7,589 bases of DNA from an uncultured Anaerosacchariphilus sp. (lineage in GTDB: Bacteria > Bacillota > Clostridia > Lachnospirales > Lachnospiraceae). Below are positions 7,251 to 7,589 of this stretch, in pieces (within the stretch, counting starts at the first letter, position 1; each line of letters opens with the position of its first letter). Under the pieces are notes generated by a model. It made no database searches, was not told the origin of the DNA, and saw nothing but the letters and a program-made list of their open reading frames with translations. The translations under genes were made by a program, and so were the position numbers. The DNA is taken from NCBI GenBank assembly GCA_934373375.1, contig CAKROP010000088.1, positions 1 through 7,589 of the forward strand, in the 5' to 3' direction.

Positions 7251-7256
7251 GGGAGG
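7251..7256 (+). promoter_or_regulatory. Ribosome binding site that sets the HPr start at ATG 7266
   Basis: GGGAGG is nine bases before ATG 7266 and directly abuts an in-frame TTG at 7257. Zero spacing rules out the TTG as a start, and the ATG gives an HPr with His and Ser at the canonical positions 15 and 46. Confidence 0.85.
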
Positions 7257-7265
7257 TTGACATCT

Positions 7266-7529
7266 ATGGTAAGTCAAAAAGTAACTATCACAAATCCGAC
7301 AGGTCTTCATCTTCGTCCGGCAGGAATCCTCTGCAAGACGGCCATGCAGTTCCGCTCCGCGGTAACCTTCACCTTTGGCAATACAACAGCCAATGCGAAG
7401 AGCGTTTTAAGCGTACTGGGTGCATGTGTAAAATCAGGAGATGAGATTGAATTTCATTGTGAGGGCGCAGATGAAACAGAAGCGCTGGCTGCAATGGTAG
7501 AAGCAGTGGAGAGCGGTCTTGGAGAATAA
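7266..7529 (+). CDS. ptsH: HPr family phosphocarrier protein
   Basis: HPr is the small cytoplasmic carrier that passes phosphate from Enzyme I to sugar-specific EIIA domains. In Firmicutes it also serves as a regulatory protein when phosphorylated on Ser46 by HPr kinase. The 87 residues match the family length. The active-site signature GLHLRPAG spans 13-20, with His15 and Arg17 in place. Lys45-Ser46 sits in AKSVLSVLGACVKSG, so the regulatory serine is kept, although the following hydrophobic positions are Leu48 and Leu51 where B. subtilis HPr has Met. The C-terminus (ESGLGE) also resembles B. subtilis HPr (SEGLGE). His15 makes it a true HPr rather than a Crh-type paralogue, which lacks that His. 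No ptsI follows; the gene sits behind cdaR with a 21-base gap and no terminator, so it is probably co-transcribed with the c-di-AMP genes. A second HPr gene elsewhere in the genome is possible. Confidence 0.95.
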   Translation: MVSQKVTITNPTGLHLRPAGILCKTAMQFRSAVTFTFGNTTANAKSVLSVLGACVKSGDEIEFHCEGADETEALAAMVEAVESGLGE

Positions 7530-7589
7530 GAAGAAATGGGCGATAGGGTATGCAGTATTCTGCATACTCTATTTCGCCGTGTCTGTCGC
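7519..7589 (+). CDS. Start of a membrane or secreted protein (3' truncated)
   Basis: A frame open to the window end begins at TTG 7519 and overlaps the end of HPr by 11 bases. GGAGAG at 7508-7513 lies five bases upstream of the TTG. The 23 visible residues begin MENKKKWAIGYAVFCILYF, a short basic N-terminus followed by a hydrophobic run, which is what an uncleaved anchor or a signal peptide looks like. An in-frame stop at 7498-7500 limits how far upstream the start can be; no ATG is available in this frame within the window. The product cannot be named. A different frame with ATG 7536 is also open to the end but encodes a less coherent sequence and has a poor ribosome binding site. Confidence is limited by the short length. 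Confidence 0.5.
   Translation, partial: MENKKKWAIGYAVFCILYFAVSV
7539..7578. repeat. Strong inverted repeat downstream of HPr
   Basis: The core is perfect: gtatgcag (7548-7555) pairs with ctgcatac (7560-7567) around a four-base loop (tatt). The helix continues with g7547-t7568 and tag/cta (7544-7546 with 7569-7571). After a two-base bulge (7572-7573), ggcga (7539-7543) pairs with tcgcc (7574-7578). No T-tract follows on the + strand before the window ends. On the - strand the stem would be followed by a T-rich run (cattt cttcttattc), so it could terminate a convergent transcript from beyond the window. It also overlaps the possible membrane-protein start, so it may be coding sequence that happens to fold. 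Confidence 0.5.

Noticed and set aside
7257..7265. TTG 7257 as an alternative start of HPr
   Set aside because: It directly abuts the GGGAGG site. ATG 7266 has nine-base spacing and puts His15 and Ser46 at the standard positions.
6804..7310. 168-codon open frame on the - strand over the cdaR 3' end
   Set aside because: Antisense to the YbbR domain and the low-complexity tail; Cys/Arg/Ser-rich composition and no ribosome binding site or domain.
7536..7589. Alternative frame from ATG 7536 to the window end
   Set aside because: The ribosome binding site is poor and the sequence lacks a membrane or domain pattern, while the overlapping frame from TTG 7519 has a well-spaced site and a clear basic-hydrophobic N-terminus.

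Overview
This window reads as an ordinary chromosomal stretch of a Clostridia-class Firmicute, most likely a member of the Lachnospiraceae. That placement is inferred from the gene complement (MreB, RecD2 rather than RecBCD, the CdaA/CdaR c-di-AMP pair, an HPr with both His15 and Ser46), the moderate GC content, the strong purine-rich ribosome binding sites and the tight gene packing. No rRNA or other firm taxonomic marker is present. Every gene I can support lies on the + strand. I see no tRNA, rRNA, CRISPR array, insertion sequence or phage gene.

Layout. Positions 2-394 hold the 3' end of an mreB-type actin gene. A 124-base gap follows, containing a long imperfect hairpin. recD2 (519-2801) encodes a complete 760-residue helicase and overlaps by about 80 bases with a comF-family gene (2716-3456). 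A good sigma-A-like promoter (3440-3468) sits inside the 3' end of comF. It appears to start a second transcription unit: a small two-helix membrane protein (3507-3938), a polytopic membrane protein (3935-4921, ATGA overlap), cdaA (4952-5830, GTG start), cdaR (5808-7244, 23-base overlap), an HPr gene (7266-7529), and the first codons of a membrane or secreted protein (from TTG 7519) that runs off the window. No gap between genes reaches 300 bases.

How the genes may work together. CdaA is a membrane diadenylate cyclase that makes c-di-AMP, the messenger controlling potassium/osmolyte uptake and cell-wall homeostasis. CdaR is its extracytoplasmic regulator. In Bacillus and Listeria, cdaA-cdaR is followed by glmM. 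Here an HPr gene takes the next place, and two unrecognised, translationally coupled membrane proteins precede cdaA in the same apparent operon. This arrangement is the most interesting feature of the window: it suggests, without proving, additional membrane partners of the cyclase and a link to PTS/carbon signalling. The mreB, recD2 and comF genes upstream look like standard housekeeping genes.
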